NCBI GenBank assembly: GCA_017460175.1
Contig: JAFUBO010000003.1
Coordinates: 160,651 to 224,650, forward strand
Source of the DNA: Bacilli bacterium
GTDB taxonomy: Bacteria > Bacillota_I > Bacilli_A > RF39 > UBA660
Length of the DNA: 64,000 nucleotides
Reading direction: 5' to 3'
The translations under genes were made by a program, and so were the position numbers. Positions 34,235 through 44,028 of the stretch are shown here, in pieces (positions within the stretch are counted from its first letter, which is position 1; the number at the start of each line of letters is the position of its first letter). Under the pieces are notes generated by a model. That model saw only the letters and a program-made list of their open reading frames with translations. It made no database searches and was not told the origin of the DNA.

Positions 34235-34850
34235 TACTTCATTTTTAACAAGTAAAAATGTTCCAATGGATTTAATTAAGTTGAATGCAACAGATGCTGA
34301 TTTAATTCATGTTGATGTAATGGATGGAAAATTTGTAAAAAATAAAACTATGCCATTTAGTGAAATGAAAAATATTTATAAATTTACTACTAAGAGATTA
34401 GAAGTGCATTTAATGGTAGAAAATCCATCTAAATATATTCCAATGTATGCAGAACTTAATACAGAATGTATTATGTTTCATATAGAAGTCGAAGAAGATA
34501 TTATAAAGAATTTAGAACTTATAAAAAGTTTTTCTATTAAATGTGGTCTTGCGATAAGTCCTGATACAAAAATAAGTGATTTAATACCATATTTACCATA
34601 TTTGGATGAAATACTTGTAATGGGTGTTTATCCTGGTGCTGGTGGACAAAAGTTTATTCTTTCAACGGCAGATAGAATTAAAGAGATAAAAGAATTAATT
34701 AAATCATATGGTTTTAATATTTTAATAAATGTAGATGGAGGAGTTTGTTTAGATATTTTAGATAAAGTAGAAAGTGCAGATATTTTAACTGTGGGTAATT
34801 ATGTTTTAAGTGGCGATGATTATCAAGAAAAAATAACTAGTTTAAGATAA
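34221..34850 (+). CDS. rpe: Ribulose-phosphate 3-epimerase
   Basis: 209-aa TIM barrel of the pentose phosphate pathway. Metal/catalytic motifs HVDVMDGKFV, EVHLMVENP, VMGVYPGAGGQKF and NVDGGV. TTG 34221 is the likely start, lying inside the end of rsgA with AGGTGGT upstream; no ATG fits and the N-terminal strand begins directly after it. The usual downstream thiN (thiamine pyrophosphokinase) is absent. Confidence 0.93.
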   Translation: MRKISTSFLTSKNVPMDLIKLNATDADLIHVDVMDGKFVKNKTMPFSEMKNIYKFTTKRLEVHLMVENPSKYIPMYAELNTECIMFHIEVEEDIIKNLELIKSFSIKCGLAISPDTKISDLIPYLPYLDEILVMGVYPGAGGQKFILSTADRIKEIKELIKSYGFNILINVDGGVCLDILDKVESADILTVGNYVLSGDDYQEKITSLR

Positions 34851-34892
34851 ATATTTATGTTATAATAACTTATATAATTGGGAGTTGATAGT

Positions 34893-35756
34893 GTGAATGA
34901 TAATAATAATTTAAATAATCAATCAGTAACTAATAATAATGCAGTACCTCCTACACCTGTATTAAATAGCCAACAAGAAAAATTTATGACTGTAGAAGGA
35001 AATCAAGTTCAACCGGTAATAACTAATAATCAATCTTTTGGAAATCAACAAGTTGTACAACAACCTGTTGTGCAACAGGCACAGGTACAAGGAGTACCAC
35101 AACAAGTACAAACTACACCTACACCTGTACAAACTCAAACTGTTTCTCCAGATAATAATGGGATTGTTAATGAAAAATTAAAAAAAGTGGAAATAAAGGA
35201 TTATACTCCACCTAGTAAGGCTAAGATTGTATTATTACTAATATTTTTTATATTATTGGTTGTGTTTATAATGTTTTTACCAAATATAAGTAGTTTAGTT
35301 AGAAATTATAAATCTGGTGCAACATATGAAAAAACTGAAGTTATTACTACAGGTAAATTAATTTGTACATTAAAAACTAATACAACAGATTTAGATAAAG
35401 ATTATGAATTTTCTTTTAGTTTTATTGAAAGTAAACTACAAAAAGTTAAATATATTATGACTACTAAAGGTGATTCTACTGTTGATGTGACAACTTTAGA
35501 TGAACTTAATGATACATGTACTAATTTAGAAAAAGAAACTAAAGATTTAGATGGAGTTTCTATTAGATGTGATTATTCTGATGGTAAGTTAGTAGAAACA
35601 CAAAATTTTAATTTAGAAACAGTAGATACTGAAAAATTAGATGCTGCATTTACTGAAGCTGGTGGAATGAAAATAGGATATCAATTTAATCAAAATATTG
35701 ATGGTATTGAAAAAAATATGAAAGCATCTGGTTATACTTGTGAAAGACAAAAATAG
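34893..35756 (+). CDS. Membrane protein with Gln/Pro-rich N-terminus
   Basis: 287 aa. Residues 1-100 are disordered-looking, rich in Asn, Gln, Val, Pro and Thr; one membrane helix (~111-133), then a ~150-aa extracellular domain with four Cys (KLICTL, NDTCTN, IRCDYS, YTCERQ) likely forming two disulfides. No family recognised; small extracellular domains of this kind are common in envelope proteins of the group. GTG 34893 is the start: GGGAGTTGAT lies at proper spacing and the nearby ATG at 34897 is out of frame. Confidence 0.68.
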   Translation: MNDNNNLNNQSVTNNNAVPPTPVLNSQQEKFMTVEGNQVQPVITNNQSFGNQQVVQQPVVQQAQVQGVPQQVQTTPTPVQTQTVSPDNNGIVNEKLKKVEIKDYTPPSKAKIVLLLIFFILLVVFIMFLPNISSLVRNYKSGATYEKTEVITTGKLICTLKTNTTDLDKDYEFSFSFIESKLQKVKYIMTTKGDSTVDVTTLDELNDTCTNLEKETKDLDGVSIRCDYSDGKLVETQNFNLETVDTEKLDAAFTEAGGMKIGYQFNQNIDGIEKNMKASGYTCERQK

Positions 35757-35759
35757 ATA

Positions 35760-35788
35760 TTGAAAACTCTTCGTAAAAATGATAAAAT
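35760..35788 (+). promoter_or_regulatory. Promoter of the 3D-domain gene
   Basis: TTGAAA (35760-35765), 17 bp, extended -10 TGA-TAAAAT (35780-35788). Confidence 0.8.
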
Positions 35789-35810
35789 ATTTAATACGAG
35801 GAGTTTTATT

Positions 35811-36410
35811 ATGAAGAAGTCTTATTTAATATTAAATTCCATTTTAGTTATAATTATTTTAGGGTTAGTATTTATAATACCAGATAGTGAAAATATGAAA
35901 GCATCAACTTCAACACTATCAAAAAGTTTAACTACTAGTATTTTAAATTCGACTATGAAAGAGGAAGTTGTTTATGACGAAACAACAATTGATGAAGTAG
36001 TAGATAATTTTTCTAATAAAGTTAATTCAAATATTACAGATGCAACACTAATAACTGATGTTTTAGAAACAGTAGTAGGAACAATGTCTGGGTATGGTTT
36101 AGATTGTAAAGGTTGTTCTGGAAGAGTAGGAGCTAGATATGATGCTCGTGGTAATAATGTCAGATATAATGATCCAGTTTATGGAGAATGTAGAATAGTT
36201 GCAGGTGATAAAAAGTATCCTTATGGAACTATTATAAGAGTTAAAGACAGTAAAATAGGTACATTTAATGCTATAGTATTAGATCGTGGTGGGGATATTG
36301 GAATAGGTAGAAGATACATGTTTGATCTATTGTTCTATACAGAAAAAGAATCATATGAATTTGGTTTGAGTCGTAATACTACATTTGAAGTATTAAGATA
36401 TGGTTATTAA
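35811..36410 (+). CDS. 3D-domain cell-wall hydrolase-like protein
   Basis: 199 aa. N-terminal membrane segment or signal (~5-25), a linker, then a double-psi beta-barrel 3D domain: GYGLDCKGCSGRVG, YPYGTIIRV and VLDRGGDIGIGRRYMFDLLF with the three conserved Asp that give the family its name. Such domains occur in lytic transglycosylase-like proteins (YabE, YocH, resuscitation factors). The start at 35811 follows CGAGGAG; sequence upstream in frame is the promoter. Own promoter and terminator. Confidence 0.88.
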   Translation: MKKSYLILNSILVIIILGLVFIIPDSENMKASTSTLSKSLTTSILNSTMKEEVVYDETTIDEVVDNFSNKVNSNITDATLITDVLETVVGTMSGYGLDCKGCSGRVGARYDARGNNVRYNDPVYGECRIVAGDKKYPYGTIIRVKDSKIGTFNAIVLDRGGDIGIGRRYMFDLLFYTEKESYEFGLSRNTTFEVLRYGY

Positions 36411-36438
36411 AAACAATAATGTAAAATTATTGTTTTTT
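36409..36438 (+). terminator. Terminator of the 3D-domain gene
   Basis: Stem AAAACAATAAT/ATTATTGTTTT, loop GTAAA, T-run. Confidence 0.85.
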
Positions 36439-36487
36439 TCTTTTGTAATAATTTATATTTTGATATGATAATATGGAGGTGTTTAAG

Positions 36488-38647
36488 ATGAATGAACAAA
36501 TTATAAAAGAAATAGCAAATAATCTTAATATTACAGAAAAACAAGTTAATACAGTTTTAACATTATTAAGTGAGGATAATACTATTCCTTTTATTGCAAG
36601 ATATAGAAAAGAAGCAACAGGGGCACTTGATGAAGAGACAATTAGAAGCATTAATGAAGTATATATGTATCAAGTTAATTTATTAAAGAGAAAAGAAGAC
36701 GTAATTAGGTTAATTGATGAGAAAGGTATGCTTACAGATGAGATTAGAGATAATATAATGAAGTGTACTAAATTAGTTGAAGTTGAAGATATATATAGAC
36801 CATATAAAGAAAAGAAAAAATCTAAAGCTACTGAAGCTATTGCTTTGGGACTTGAACCTTTAGCTAAAATGATTTTATCTTTTCCAACTAGTGGAGATAT
36901 GGATTCATTATGCAGTAAGTTTATTAATGATAAAGTAAATAATACAGATGAAGCAGTTACTGGAGCAGGTTACATTATTGCAGAATGGATTAGTGATAAT
37001 GCTTTCTATAGAAAATGGATAAGAAATTATTTTTATAAAAACGGTGTAATTGTATCTAAATTAAAGAAGAATGCAGATGATACTAATAAAACATATGAAA
37101 TGTATTATGATTATAATGAGTCTGTTAAATATATTAAACCACATAGAATACTTGCTATTAATAGAGGAGAAAGTGAAAAAGTATTAAATGTTTCTATAGA
37201 TGTTAATAAAGATGAAATTATTTCTTATTTAGAAAACAAAGTAATTAAAAATGATAAAAGTTTTGTTACTAAATATGTAAAGAATGCAATACTTGATTCT
37301 TATAAAAGATTAATTAGTCCTAGTATAGAAAGAGAAATTAGGAGTGAATTAACTGAAAAAGGAGAAGATGCAGCTATTGAGAATTTTTCTAAGAATCTAG
37401 AAGCTTTACTTTTAACTCCTCCAATGAAGGAGAAAGTTGTATTAGCATTTGATCCTGGATATGTTAATGGTTGTAAATTAGCTATTGTTGATAAAACTGG
37501 AAAATATTTAGATAGTACAGTAGTTAAGCCTTTTTTAAAAGGTCAAGAAGAGAAAAACATTAAAATAACTAAAGAGATAGTAGCTAATTTAATAAAAAAA
37601 TATAATGTAGATATAATAGCTATAGGTAATGGTACAGCATCACGTGAATCAGAAAAGCTTTGTAGTGAAATGATACATGAATATAAATTAGATTGTAAAT
37701 ATGTAATAGTAAGTGAAGCAGGAGCTTCAATTTATTCAGCTAGTAAGCAAGCTATAGAAGAATTTCCAGATTTAGCTGTTGAAAAACGAAGTGCGGTAAG
37801 TATTGGGAGAAGACTACAAGATCCTTTAGCAGAACTTGTTAAAATACCTCCGGAAGGAATTGGAGTAGGTCTTTATCAACACGATGTAAGTCAATCTAAA
37901 CTTTCTAGTTCATTAGATTTTGTAGTAGAAAAATGTGTTAATAATGTAGGAGTAAATATAAATACTGCTTCAGCATCATTATTATCATATGTTTCAGGTA
38001 TTACTAAAACAGTAATAAAGAAAATAATAGATTATAGAGATAGTGTAGGTAAGATTAAATCTAGAGAAGAGATAAAAAAGAAAAAATTATTGTCAGATAA
38101 AGCTTATGAACAGGCGATAGGTTTCTTACGCATTACTGAAGGAGATAATATTTTGGATTCTACTGGAATACATCCAGAAAGTTATGATATTGCTATTAAT
38201 TTATTAAATAAGTTGAATTATACTATTAAAGATATTGGTACTGCTGATTTGATAGAAAAATTAGATAAAATAAATGTTGAAGAATATTGTGAAGAATTAA
38301 ATACAGATATTTATACATTAGAAGATGTTATTAAATCATTAAAAAAACCTAATTTAGATCCAAGAGATGAGTACCCTCAACCTATCTTAAAAAGTGATAT
38401 TTTAGATATAAAAGATCTAAGTGTTGGAATGAAATTACAAGGTACTGTGAGAAATGTAGTAGATTTTGGTTTGTTTATAGATATTGGATTACATGATGAT
38501 GGACTTGCCCATATATCTAAATTATCCAAAGAATTTATTAAACATCCTAGTGATTTATTTAGTGTAGGAGATATAGTAGATTGTTATGTAGATGATATTG
38601 ATTTAGTAAAAAATAAAGTAAGTTTAAGTTTACTGTCTAGAGATTAA
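36488..38647 (+). CDS. tex: Tex family RNA-binding transcription accessory protein
   Basis: 719 aa. Standard Tex layout: N-terminal helical domain (FIARYRKEATGALDEETI), YqgF/RNase H-like domain (AFDPGYVNGCKLAIVDKTG), helix-hairpin-helix domain (VGVNINTASASLLSYVSGI) and a C-terminal S1 domain (~635-715; GTVRNVVDFGLFIDIG). Tex affects transcription and stress tolerance. ATG 36488 follows GGAGGTG; the upstream ATG at 36473 overlaps that site. Single-gene unit with a strong terminator. Confidence 0.96.
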   Translation: MNEQIIKEIANNLNITEKQVNTVLTLLSEDNTIPFIARYRKEATGALDEETIRSINEVYMYQVNLLKRKEDVIRLIDEKGMLTDEIRDNIMKCTKLVEVEDIYRPYKEKKKSKATEAIALGLEPLAKMILSFPTSGDMDSLCSKFINDKVNNTDEAVTGAGYIIAEWISDNAFYRKWIRNYFYKNGVIVSKLKKNADDTNKTYEMYYDYNESVKYIKPHRILAINRGESEKVLNVSIDVNKDEIISYLENKVIKNDKSFVTKYVKNAILDSYKRLISPSIEREIRSELTEKGEDAAIENFSKNLEALLLTPPMKEKVVLAFDPGYVNGCKLAIVDKTGKYLDSTVVKPFLKGQEEKNIKITKEIVANLIKKYNVDIIAIGNGTASRESEKLCSEMIHEYKLDCKYVIVSEAGASIYSASKQAIEEFPDLAVEKRSAVSIGRRLQDPLAELVKIPPEGIGVGLYQHDVSQSKLSSSLDFVVEKCVNNVGVNINTASASLLSYVSGITKTVIKKIIDYRDSVGKIKSREEIKKKKLLSDKAYEQAIGFLRITEGDNILDSTGIHPESYDIAINLLNKLNYTIKDIGTADLIEKLDKINVEEYCEELNTDIYTLEDVIKSLKKPNLDPRDEYPQPILKSDILDIKDLSVGMKLQGTVRNVVDFGLFIDIGLHDDGLAHISKLSKEFIKHPSDLFSVGDIVDCYVDDIDLVKNKVSLSLLSRD

Positions 38648-38674
38648 AAAAGTATAGTTTTCTATACTTTTTTT
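38646..38674 (+). terminator. Terminator of tex
   Basis: Stem AAAGTATAG/CTATACTTT, T-run. Confidence 0.85.
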
Positions 38675-38717
38675 AATATTTATATTATAATTATATTAAT
38701 GATAAGATAGGTGGATT

Positions 38718-41063
38718 ATGAGAAAAAAGCATAAATGGAAATATCGAGTAAACATTAAGAAAAAAATCTTAGTATTAGTAATACTAGGAGTTTGTTTGTT
38801 TGTTGGATTAGGTTATGCTATTTTAGAATCTAGCTTGGGGATTGGTGGAACTTTAAATGTTGCAAAATATGATAAAACATTATATGGTGTTTTTGTAAAA
38901 AATTATAAAGAAAATAATGTTATAAAATATACTGGTGATCATAATGATGCAATTGATACATCTAAATCAACAGAAGATATATATTATTGGGATGTATCAA
39001 CAGATACTTTAGCAAATAATGCTCTTGAAAAAAACAATGTAGTTTTTGCAGATCATTGTTGGCAAATGTATAGAACTACTGATACTGGTGGAGTAAAACT
39101 AATGTATAATGGAGAGGCAGATATTACCGATAATGGTGATGGTACTTATTCATATGATTGTACTAATAATAGAGATACTCATTCTGGATATAGTAGTTAT
39201 GGTAGAACAAGTTTAAATAACTTATATTATTATGCATCTAATTATAATTATGATAAAGTTACTAAAAAGTATTCTTTAGATTATACAAATGATTCTACTA
39301 TAATACATAAAAAATGGTCTGATAGTGAGGCTGATAATTTAATAGGTTATTATACTTGTAGAAGTAATACGCAGGATGCTACATGCGATACATTATATTA
39401 TGTAGAATCATATTATTCAAATACACAAGCTAATTGTATGGGACTTAATAGTTCGTCATATTATTATCAATTTGGAACAATGCCTTATAGTAGTAAAATA
39501 AATTCTCCAGCGTATGCAGGATATATGTATGGTGATGTGTACGAAACAAAAAATCTTGAAATTTCAGATACTGTAACTTTAAAGCTTTCTGATAATTTTA
39601 GTGTAACTAATCTAAATATATCAACTGATTATTATTATTCAGATAATATTCTTGATTATGGTGTAACTACTCCAAATACTTATACTTTAGATAATCCTAT
39701 TCAAGTAACTAGTGATATGGATTATACAACTTTAGTAGGAAAATATGTACGTTCTAATAATACGCTTGGCTATGAAGTATATTATGTGGTCGGAGTTAGT
39801 GGAACAAAAATTTATTATGCATTATTACAAAATGGAAATACAAGACACAGTATAACTATAGCTGATGATATTTCTGATAATCAAGATAATACTTATACAT
39901 TAGATAGTTCAACTACTAGAGAAATAGATTATGCTACTTGGTATACTAATTATAATAATTATAAATTTAAATATACATGTGGAGATAATAGTTTAACATG
40001 TTCTGATATGAGATATATTTATGGTGTAAATAATAGTGCTTATCAATATATGCCACTATCTTCAAAAATAACTTTTTCTAAATCAATTAATGGTTTAGAG
40101 TTAGTTAATCCTGTTACTATAAGAGCTGATGAATGGTATAAAGCATATAATACAACATATAAAGATTATAAATATACGTGTGGAAATAATGATATTATTT
40201 GTACTGAACAAAATTTAAAATATATGTATAAAAAGGAAGCTACTCAATATTTTTATAATTTAAATCATTATTATGGAAAAAGTGTAATATATGAAAATGG
40301 AGTTTATAAACTACAAGATATTGAGACTTTAGATACAATTGATAATACTACTAAGTCTTCTACACACCATTATGTGTGTGAAAATATAGGCGAGAAGGAA
40401 TGTTCTAAAGTTTTATATATATATTATGGAACTACTAGTACTTTACGTGTTGTTGAATTGAATGACGCTAATGTTACATCTGCACAAGATGTACTTGATG
40501 CGATGCTTAATAAAAATACAAACGATTCTCTATTCAAAAAAGCAGTTGATGAATGGTATGAAGAATATCTTCTTGGATATGAAGATTATTTAGACGATGC
40601 AATATATTGTGGTGATAGAAGTTATGATCCTAGAAGTGGTTATACATTTAATGATTCTGGTTGGAATGATAATGGAGGTCTTTTAAATAAACATTTATAT
40701 TTTAGGAATAATGATAGAGATAATATTAATGACTTAGGTTGTCCTAGAGAAGAAGATAGGTTTAGTTATGCTAATAATAAGGCACATTTAAAACATAAAG
40801 TAGGTTTAGCTACTTTTCCTGAGATGAAACTACTTGGTAATTCTACTTATAGAGTAACTGGTTCATATTATAAGTTATTATCACCTGCATATTATCAATT
40901 TAATTCGATTGGTTCAATGACTATTAATAGTAATGGAGGACGTAATTATACTGTTATTTCAGAAGCAAATGGTGTTAGACCTGTTATTACATTGATTCCA
41001 AAAATTACATATAAGAGTGGTAGTGGAGAAAAAGATAATCCATATATAGTAAATGTTGAATAA
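38718..41063 (+). CDS. Large secreted or anchored Cys-rich repeat protein
   Basis: 781 aa. Basic N-terminus and one hydrophobic helix (~15-36) followed by LESSLGIGGTLNV, like signal-anchors of SipW/TasA-type exported proteins. CWQMYRTTDTGGVKLMYNGE lies near residue 115. The centre holds at least four degenerate modules built on a C-x(5-7)-C pair (YTCRSNTQDATC, YTCGDNSLTC, YTCGNNDIIC, YVCENIGEKEC), each followed by an aromatic strand. The C-terminus GVRPVITL...SGSGEKDNPYIV recurs in the protein at 61273. Probably an extracellular, disulfide-rich protein; function unknown. AGGTGG precedes ATG 38718. Confidence 0.75.
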   Translation: MRKKHKWKYRVNIKKKILVLVILGVCLFVGLGYAILESSLGIGGTLNVAKYDKTLYGVFVKNYKENNVIKYTGDHNDAIDTSKSTEDIYYWDVSTDTLANNALEKNNVVFADHCWQMYRTTDTGGVKLMYNGEADITDNGDGTYSYDCTNNRDTHSGYSSYGRTSLNNLYYYASNYNYDKVTKKYSLDYTNDSTIIHKKWSDSEADNLIGYYTCRSNTQDATCDTLYYVESYYSNTQANCMGLNSSSYYYQFGTMPYSSKINSPAYAGYMYGDVYETKNLEISDTVTLKLSDNFSVTNLNISTDYYYSDNILDYGVTTPNTYTLDNPIQVTSDMDYTTLVGKYVRSNNTLGYEVYYVVGVSGTKIYYALLQNGNTRHSITIADDISDNQDNTYTLDSSTTREIDYATWYTNYNNYKFKYTCGDNSLTCSDMRYIYGVNNSAYQYMPLSSKITFSKSINGLELVNPVTIRADEWYKAYNTTYKDYKYTCGNNDIICTEQNLKYMYKKEATQYFYNLNHYYGKSVIYENGVYKLQDIETLDTIDNTTKSSTHHYVCENIGEKECSKVLYIYYGTTSTLRVVELNDANVTSAQDVLDAMLNKNTNDSLFKKAVDEWYEEYLLGYEDYLDDAIYCGDRSYDPRSGYTFNDSGWNDNGGLLNKHLYFRNNDRDNINDLGCPREEDRFSYANNKAHLKHKVGLATFPEMKLLGNSTYRVTGSYYKLLSPAYYQFNSIGSMTINSNGGRNYTVISEANGVRPVITLIPKITYKSGSGEKDNPYIVNVE

Positions 41064-41065
41064 AT

Positions 41066-41088
41066 AAAAAAGAGCATAGCTCTTTTTT
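41066..41088. terminator. Bidirectional terminator
   Basis: Stem AAAAAAGAGC/GCTCTTTTTT, loop ATA, between the convergent Cys-rich gene and the Crp/Fnr gene. Confidence 0.85.
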
Positions 41089-41717
41089 TAATATAATAAG
41101 GTAATTCTTCTACCGTTAGTTTTAATTATACCATCATCTTTTAAATAAGATATTTCTCTAGTCATTGCACTTCTATCTACGGATAGGTGATTAGCTAATT
41201 CCGTAAAACTTATTGGTATAGTGAAACTTTTGCTACCTCTTTCACTAGCTTGTTGTTTAAAATACTCTAGTATTTTATCTCTTGTAGTTTTTTTAGTAAG
41301 TATTTCAATTCTATTATTTTTTTCATTTACTTGATCACTTAATATTTTTATTAAGTTTTTAATAAAAATAATATATGAATCAGTTTTAATTATTTCATCA
41401 TTAGTGATACTATTATATTCAATATAAGTAATTTGAGTTACTTCTTTTGTGATACAACTTATTTCTTCATTGTCTATTGGAAATGTTAAACTACCAAAAG
41501 TACCTCCAGTGTTTATTGTCTCGATTATTGATTTATTGCCATCGTAGTCTGTTGATTCGAATTGGACACTGCCATTGTCAATTATTGCTATAAAATCATC
41601 TTGATTTACATTTGACAATACATTTACATTTTTAGGATATGTAATAGTAGTTGCTCTTAAGAAACGCTTGATTTTCCTTATGTTTATATCATTAATATTT
41701 TCGAACAAATTAGTCAT
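41088..41717 (-). CDS. Crp/Fnr family transcriptional regulator
   Basis: 209 aa. N-terminal cyclic-nucleotide-binding-like beta barrel (~25-105; ETINTGGTFGSLTFP), dimer helix (~115-145), and C-terminal winged HTH (SFTELANHLSVDRSAMTREISYLKDDG). The N-terminal Cys cluster of oxygen-sensing FNR is absent; the only Cys is in EISCITKE. It is divergent from nrdD-nrdG, and a palindrome between them is the probable binding site. AAAGAGGTG precedes the minus-strand ATG. Ligand unknown. Confidence 0.9.
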   Translation of the reverse strand: MTNLFENINDINIRKIKRFLRATTITYPKNVNVLSNVNQDDFIAIIDNGSVQFESTDYDGNKSIIETINTGGTFGSLTFPIDNEEISCITKEVTQITYIEYNSITNDEIIKTDSYIIFIKNLIKILSDQVNEKNNRIEILTKKTTRDKILEYFKQQASERGSKSFTIPISFTELANHLSVDRSAMTREISYLKDDGIIKTNGRRITLLY

Positions 41718-41737
41718 GTTTACACCTCTTTAAAAAT

Positions 41738-41766
41738 ATTTTATCAAATTTTGTAAAATGTTGCAA
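41738..41766 (-). promoter_or_regulatory. Promoter of the Crp/Fnr gene
   Basis: On the minus strand: -35 TTGCAA (41761-41766), 17 bp, -10 TAAAAT (41738-41743) with TGA extension. The -35 lies inside the palindrome, which suggests autorepression. Confidence 0.7.
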
Positions 41767-41777
41767 ATGCAACATTT
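41756..41777. promoter_or_regulatory. Palindromic operator for the Crp/Fnr protein
   Basis: Perfect inverted repeat AAATGTTGC-AAAT-GCAACATTT in the divergent intergenic region. Its centre lies about 42 bp before the predicted nrdD start site, the usual class II Crp/Fnr activator position, and it covers the -35 of the regulator gene. Confidence 0.75.
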
Positions 41778-41796
41778 GTTTTTTTGAATTTGTGTA

Positions 41797-41802
41797 TATA
41801 AT
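41797..41802 (+). promoter_or_regulatory. -10 element of the nrdD promoter
   Basis: TATAAT with no recognisable -35 at the right distance (the region at 41774-41779 is ATTTGT), as expected for an activator-dependent promoter next to the palindrome. Confidence 0.65.
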
Positions 41803-41838
41803 GATAGTGTCGAATATAAAGGATTAGGGAGGATAAAT

Positions 41839-44028
41839 ATGAAAATTATTAAGAGAGATGGACATATGGTAGATTATTGTCCAGAAAAAATTGAACAAGC
41901 AATTGAAAAAGCAAATTTAGAAGTTGAAGAAGAAGAAAAAGCTTCACAAGTTCAAATTAAAAATATTATTAAGTATATAGAAAAACTTGGTAAGAAAAGA
42001 ATGTTAGTTGAAGACATTCAAGATATTATTGAAATGAAGTTAATGAGTATTGGTAAATATGAGTTAGCTAAAAGATATATTACTTATCGTTATACAAGAG
42101 AATTAGTAAGAAGAAGTAACACAACAGACCAATCAATTAAAGAGTTAATTGATGGGGAAAGTGAATACTGGAATACTGAAAATTCTAATAAAGATGCACA
42201 AGTAGTTACTACACAAAGAGATTATCTTGCTGGTATTACTAGTACTGATATTACTAGACGTTTCCTATTACCAGAGGATATTGTTAAAGCACATGATGAA
42301 GGTATAATTCATTTCCATGATGCTGATTATTTTGCACAAAATGCATTACATAACTGTGATTTAATTAATTTAGATGATATGTTACAAAATGGTACTAATA
42401 TTAATGGTGTAATGATTGAAAAACCTCATAGATTTTTAACTGCAATGACTATTGCAACTCAATTAATTACTGCAGTTAACTCTAGTCAATATGGAGGTTG
42501 TACTATTACACTTACTCATTTAGCTCCATTTATTAGATCAAGTTATGAATTTTATTTAAAAAAATATAAAAAGCGTAAATTAAGTAGTGAACAAGTAGAG
42601 AAATTTGCTAAAGAAGATTTAGCTAAAGAAATTACTGATGGTGTTCAGACTTTCCAATATCAAATTAATTCAATGACTACTACAAATGGTCAAGCTCCTT
42701 TCTTATCAGTTTGTATGTATTTAGGTGAAACTGAAGAGTATAAAGAAGAGTTAGCTATGTTAATTGAAGAAGTGTTAAAACAAAGAACTCAAGGTATGAA
42801 GAATGAAAATGGTGTATATATTACTCCTGCATTCCCTAAACTTTTATATGTTCTTGAAGAAGATAATATGAACCCTAAAGGAAAATATTATTACTTAACA
42901 AAATTAGCTGCTAAATGTACTGCTAAGAGAATGGTTCCTGATTATATTTCTGAAAAAGTAATGAAAGAATTAAAGAAAAATGAATTTGGTGAAGGTGAAT
43001 GTTATCCATGTATGGGATGTAGAAGTTTCTTAACACCTGATAGAAGTATTTCTTTAGGAAATATTGCTAAAGCTAAGAATTATGTTCCTGGAAAAGGTAA
43101 ATACTATGGTAGATTTAATCAAGGTGTTGTTACTATTAACTTAGTAGATATTGCTTTATCTAGTGATAAAGATATGGATAATTTCTGGTATATAATGGAT
43201 GAAAGACTAGAACTTTGTCATAGAGCTTTACAAATCAGACATAAACGTTTATCTAAAGTTACTAGTGATGTTGCTCCAATTTTATGGCAACATGGAGCAC
43301 TTGCTCGTTTAGAGAAGGGTGAGTCTATTCATGATTTACTACACCATGGATATTCTACAATATCTTTAGGATATGCTGGACTTTATGAGTGTGTTAAATA
43401 TATGACAGGACATTCTCATACTGATGGTGGTAAAGGTAAAGAATTTGGTCTTGAAGTAATGCAAAGATTAAATGATGCTTGTAAAAAATGGAAAGAAGAA
43501 GAGGATATAGATTACTCAGTATATGGTACTCCAATTGAATCTACTACTTATAAATTTGCTAAAGCTTTAAAAGAAAGATTTGGTGTAATTAAAGGAATTA
43601 CTGATAGAGATTATATTACTAATTCATATCACGTTCCAGTATTTGAAGAGATTGATGCATTTACTAAATTAAAATTAGAAAGTGAATTTCAAAAACTTTC
43701 TCCAGGTGGAGCTATTTCTTATATTGAGACAGCTGATTTAAATAACAACATTGATTCAGTAATGGAAGTAATTAAGTTTATTTATGATAACATTATGTAT
43801 GCTGAACTTAATACTAAGTCTGATTATTGTCAAGAATGTGGATATGATGGAGAAATATTAATAGATGAAAACCTTGAATGGTATTGTCCAAATTGTGGAA
43901 ATAGAGATCATAATAAATTAAATGTTGCTAGACGTACTTGTGGATATATTGGTACTAACTTCTGGAATAAAGGTAGAACTCAAGAAATTAAGGAAAGAGT
44001 TATCCACTTAGATAACAAAGATGCATAA
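41839..44028 (+). CDS. nrdD: Anaerobic ribonucleoside-triphosphate reductase
   Basis: 729-aa class III glycyl-radical reductase making dNTPs without oxygen. N-terminal ATP-cone (MKIIKRDGHMVDYCPEKIEQ, ~1-90), catalytic barrel with NCDLINLDD and YPCMGCRSF, a C-terminal zinc site (CQECG...CPNCG), and the glycyl-radical loop RTCGYIG. AGGGAGG precedes ATG 41839. Coupled to nrdG (TAATG). No NrdA/B or NrdJ is seen in this window. Confidence 0.97.
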   Translation: MKIIKRDGHMVDYCPEKIEQAIEKANLEVEEEEKASQVQIKNIIKYIEKLGKKRMLVEDIQDIIEMKLMSIGKYELAKRYITYRYTRELVRRSNTTDQSIKELIDGESEYWNTENSNKDAQVVTTQRDYLAGITSTDITRRFLLPEDIVKAHDEGIIHFHDADYFAQNALHNCDLINLDDMLQNGTNINGVMIEKPHRFLTAMTIATQLITAVNSSQYGGCTITLTHLAPFIRSSYEFYLKKYKKRKLSSEQVEKFAKEDLAKEITDGVQTFQYQINSMTTTNGQAPFLSVCMYLGETEEYKEELAMLIEEVLKQRTQGMKNENGVYITPAFPKLLYVLEEDNMNPKGKYYYLTKLAAKCTAKRMVPDYISEKVMKELKKNEFGEGECYPCMGCRSFLTPDRSISLGNIAKAKNYVPGKGKYYGRFNQGVVTINLVDIALSSDKDMDNFWYIMDERLELCHRALQIRHKRLSKVTSDVAPILWQHGALARLEKGESIHDLLHHGYSTISLGYAGLYECVKYMTGHSHTDGGKGKEFGLEVMQRLNDACKKWKEEEDIDYSVYGTPIESTTYKFAKALKERFGVIKGITDRDYITNSYHVPVFEEIDAFTKLKLESEFQKLSPGGAISYIETADLNNNIDSVMEVIKFIYDNIMYAELNTKSDYCQECGYDGEILIDENLEWYCPNCGNRDHNKLNVARRTCGYIGTNFWNKGRTQEIKERVIHLDNKDA

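Noticed and set aside
41088-41717. Oxygen-sensing FNR
   Set aside because: The N-terminal Cys cluster that binds the FNR Fe-S centre is absent, so only Crp/Fnr superfamily is claimed.
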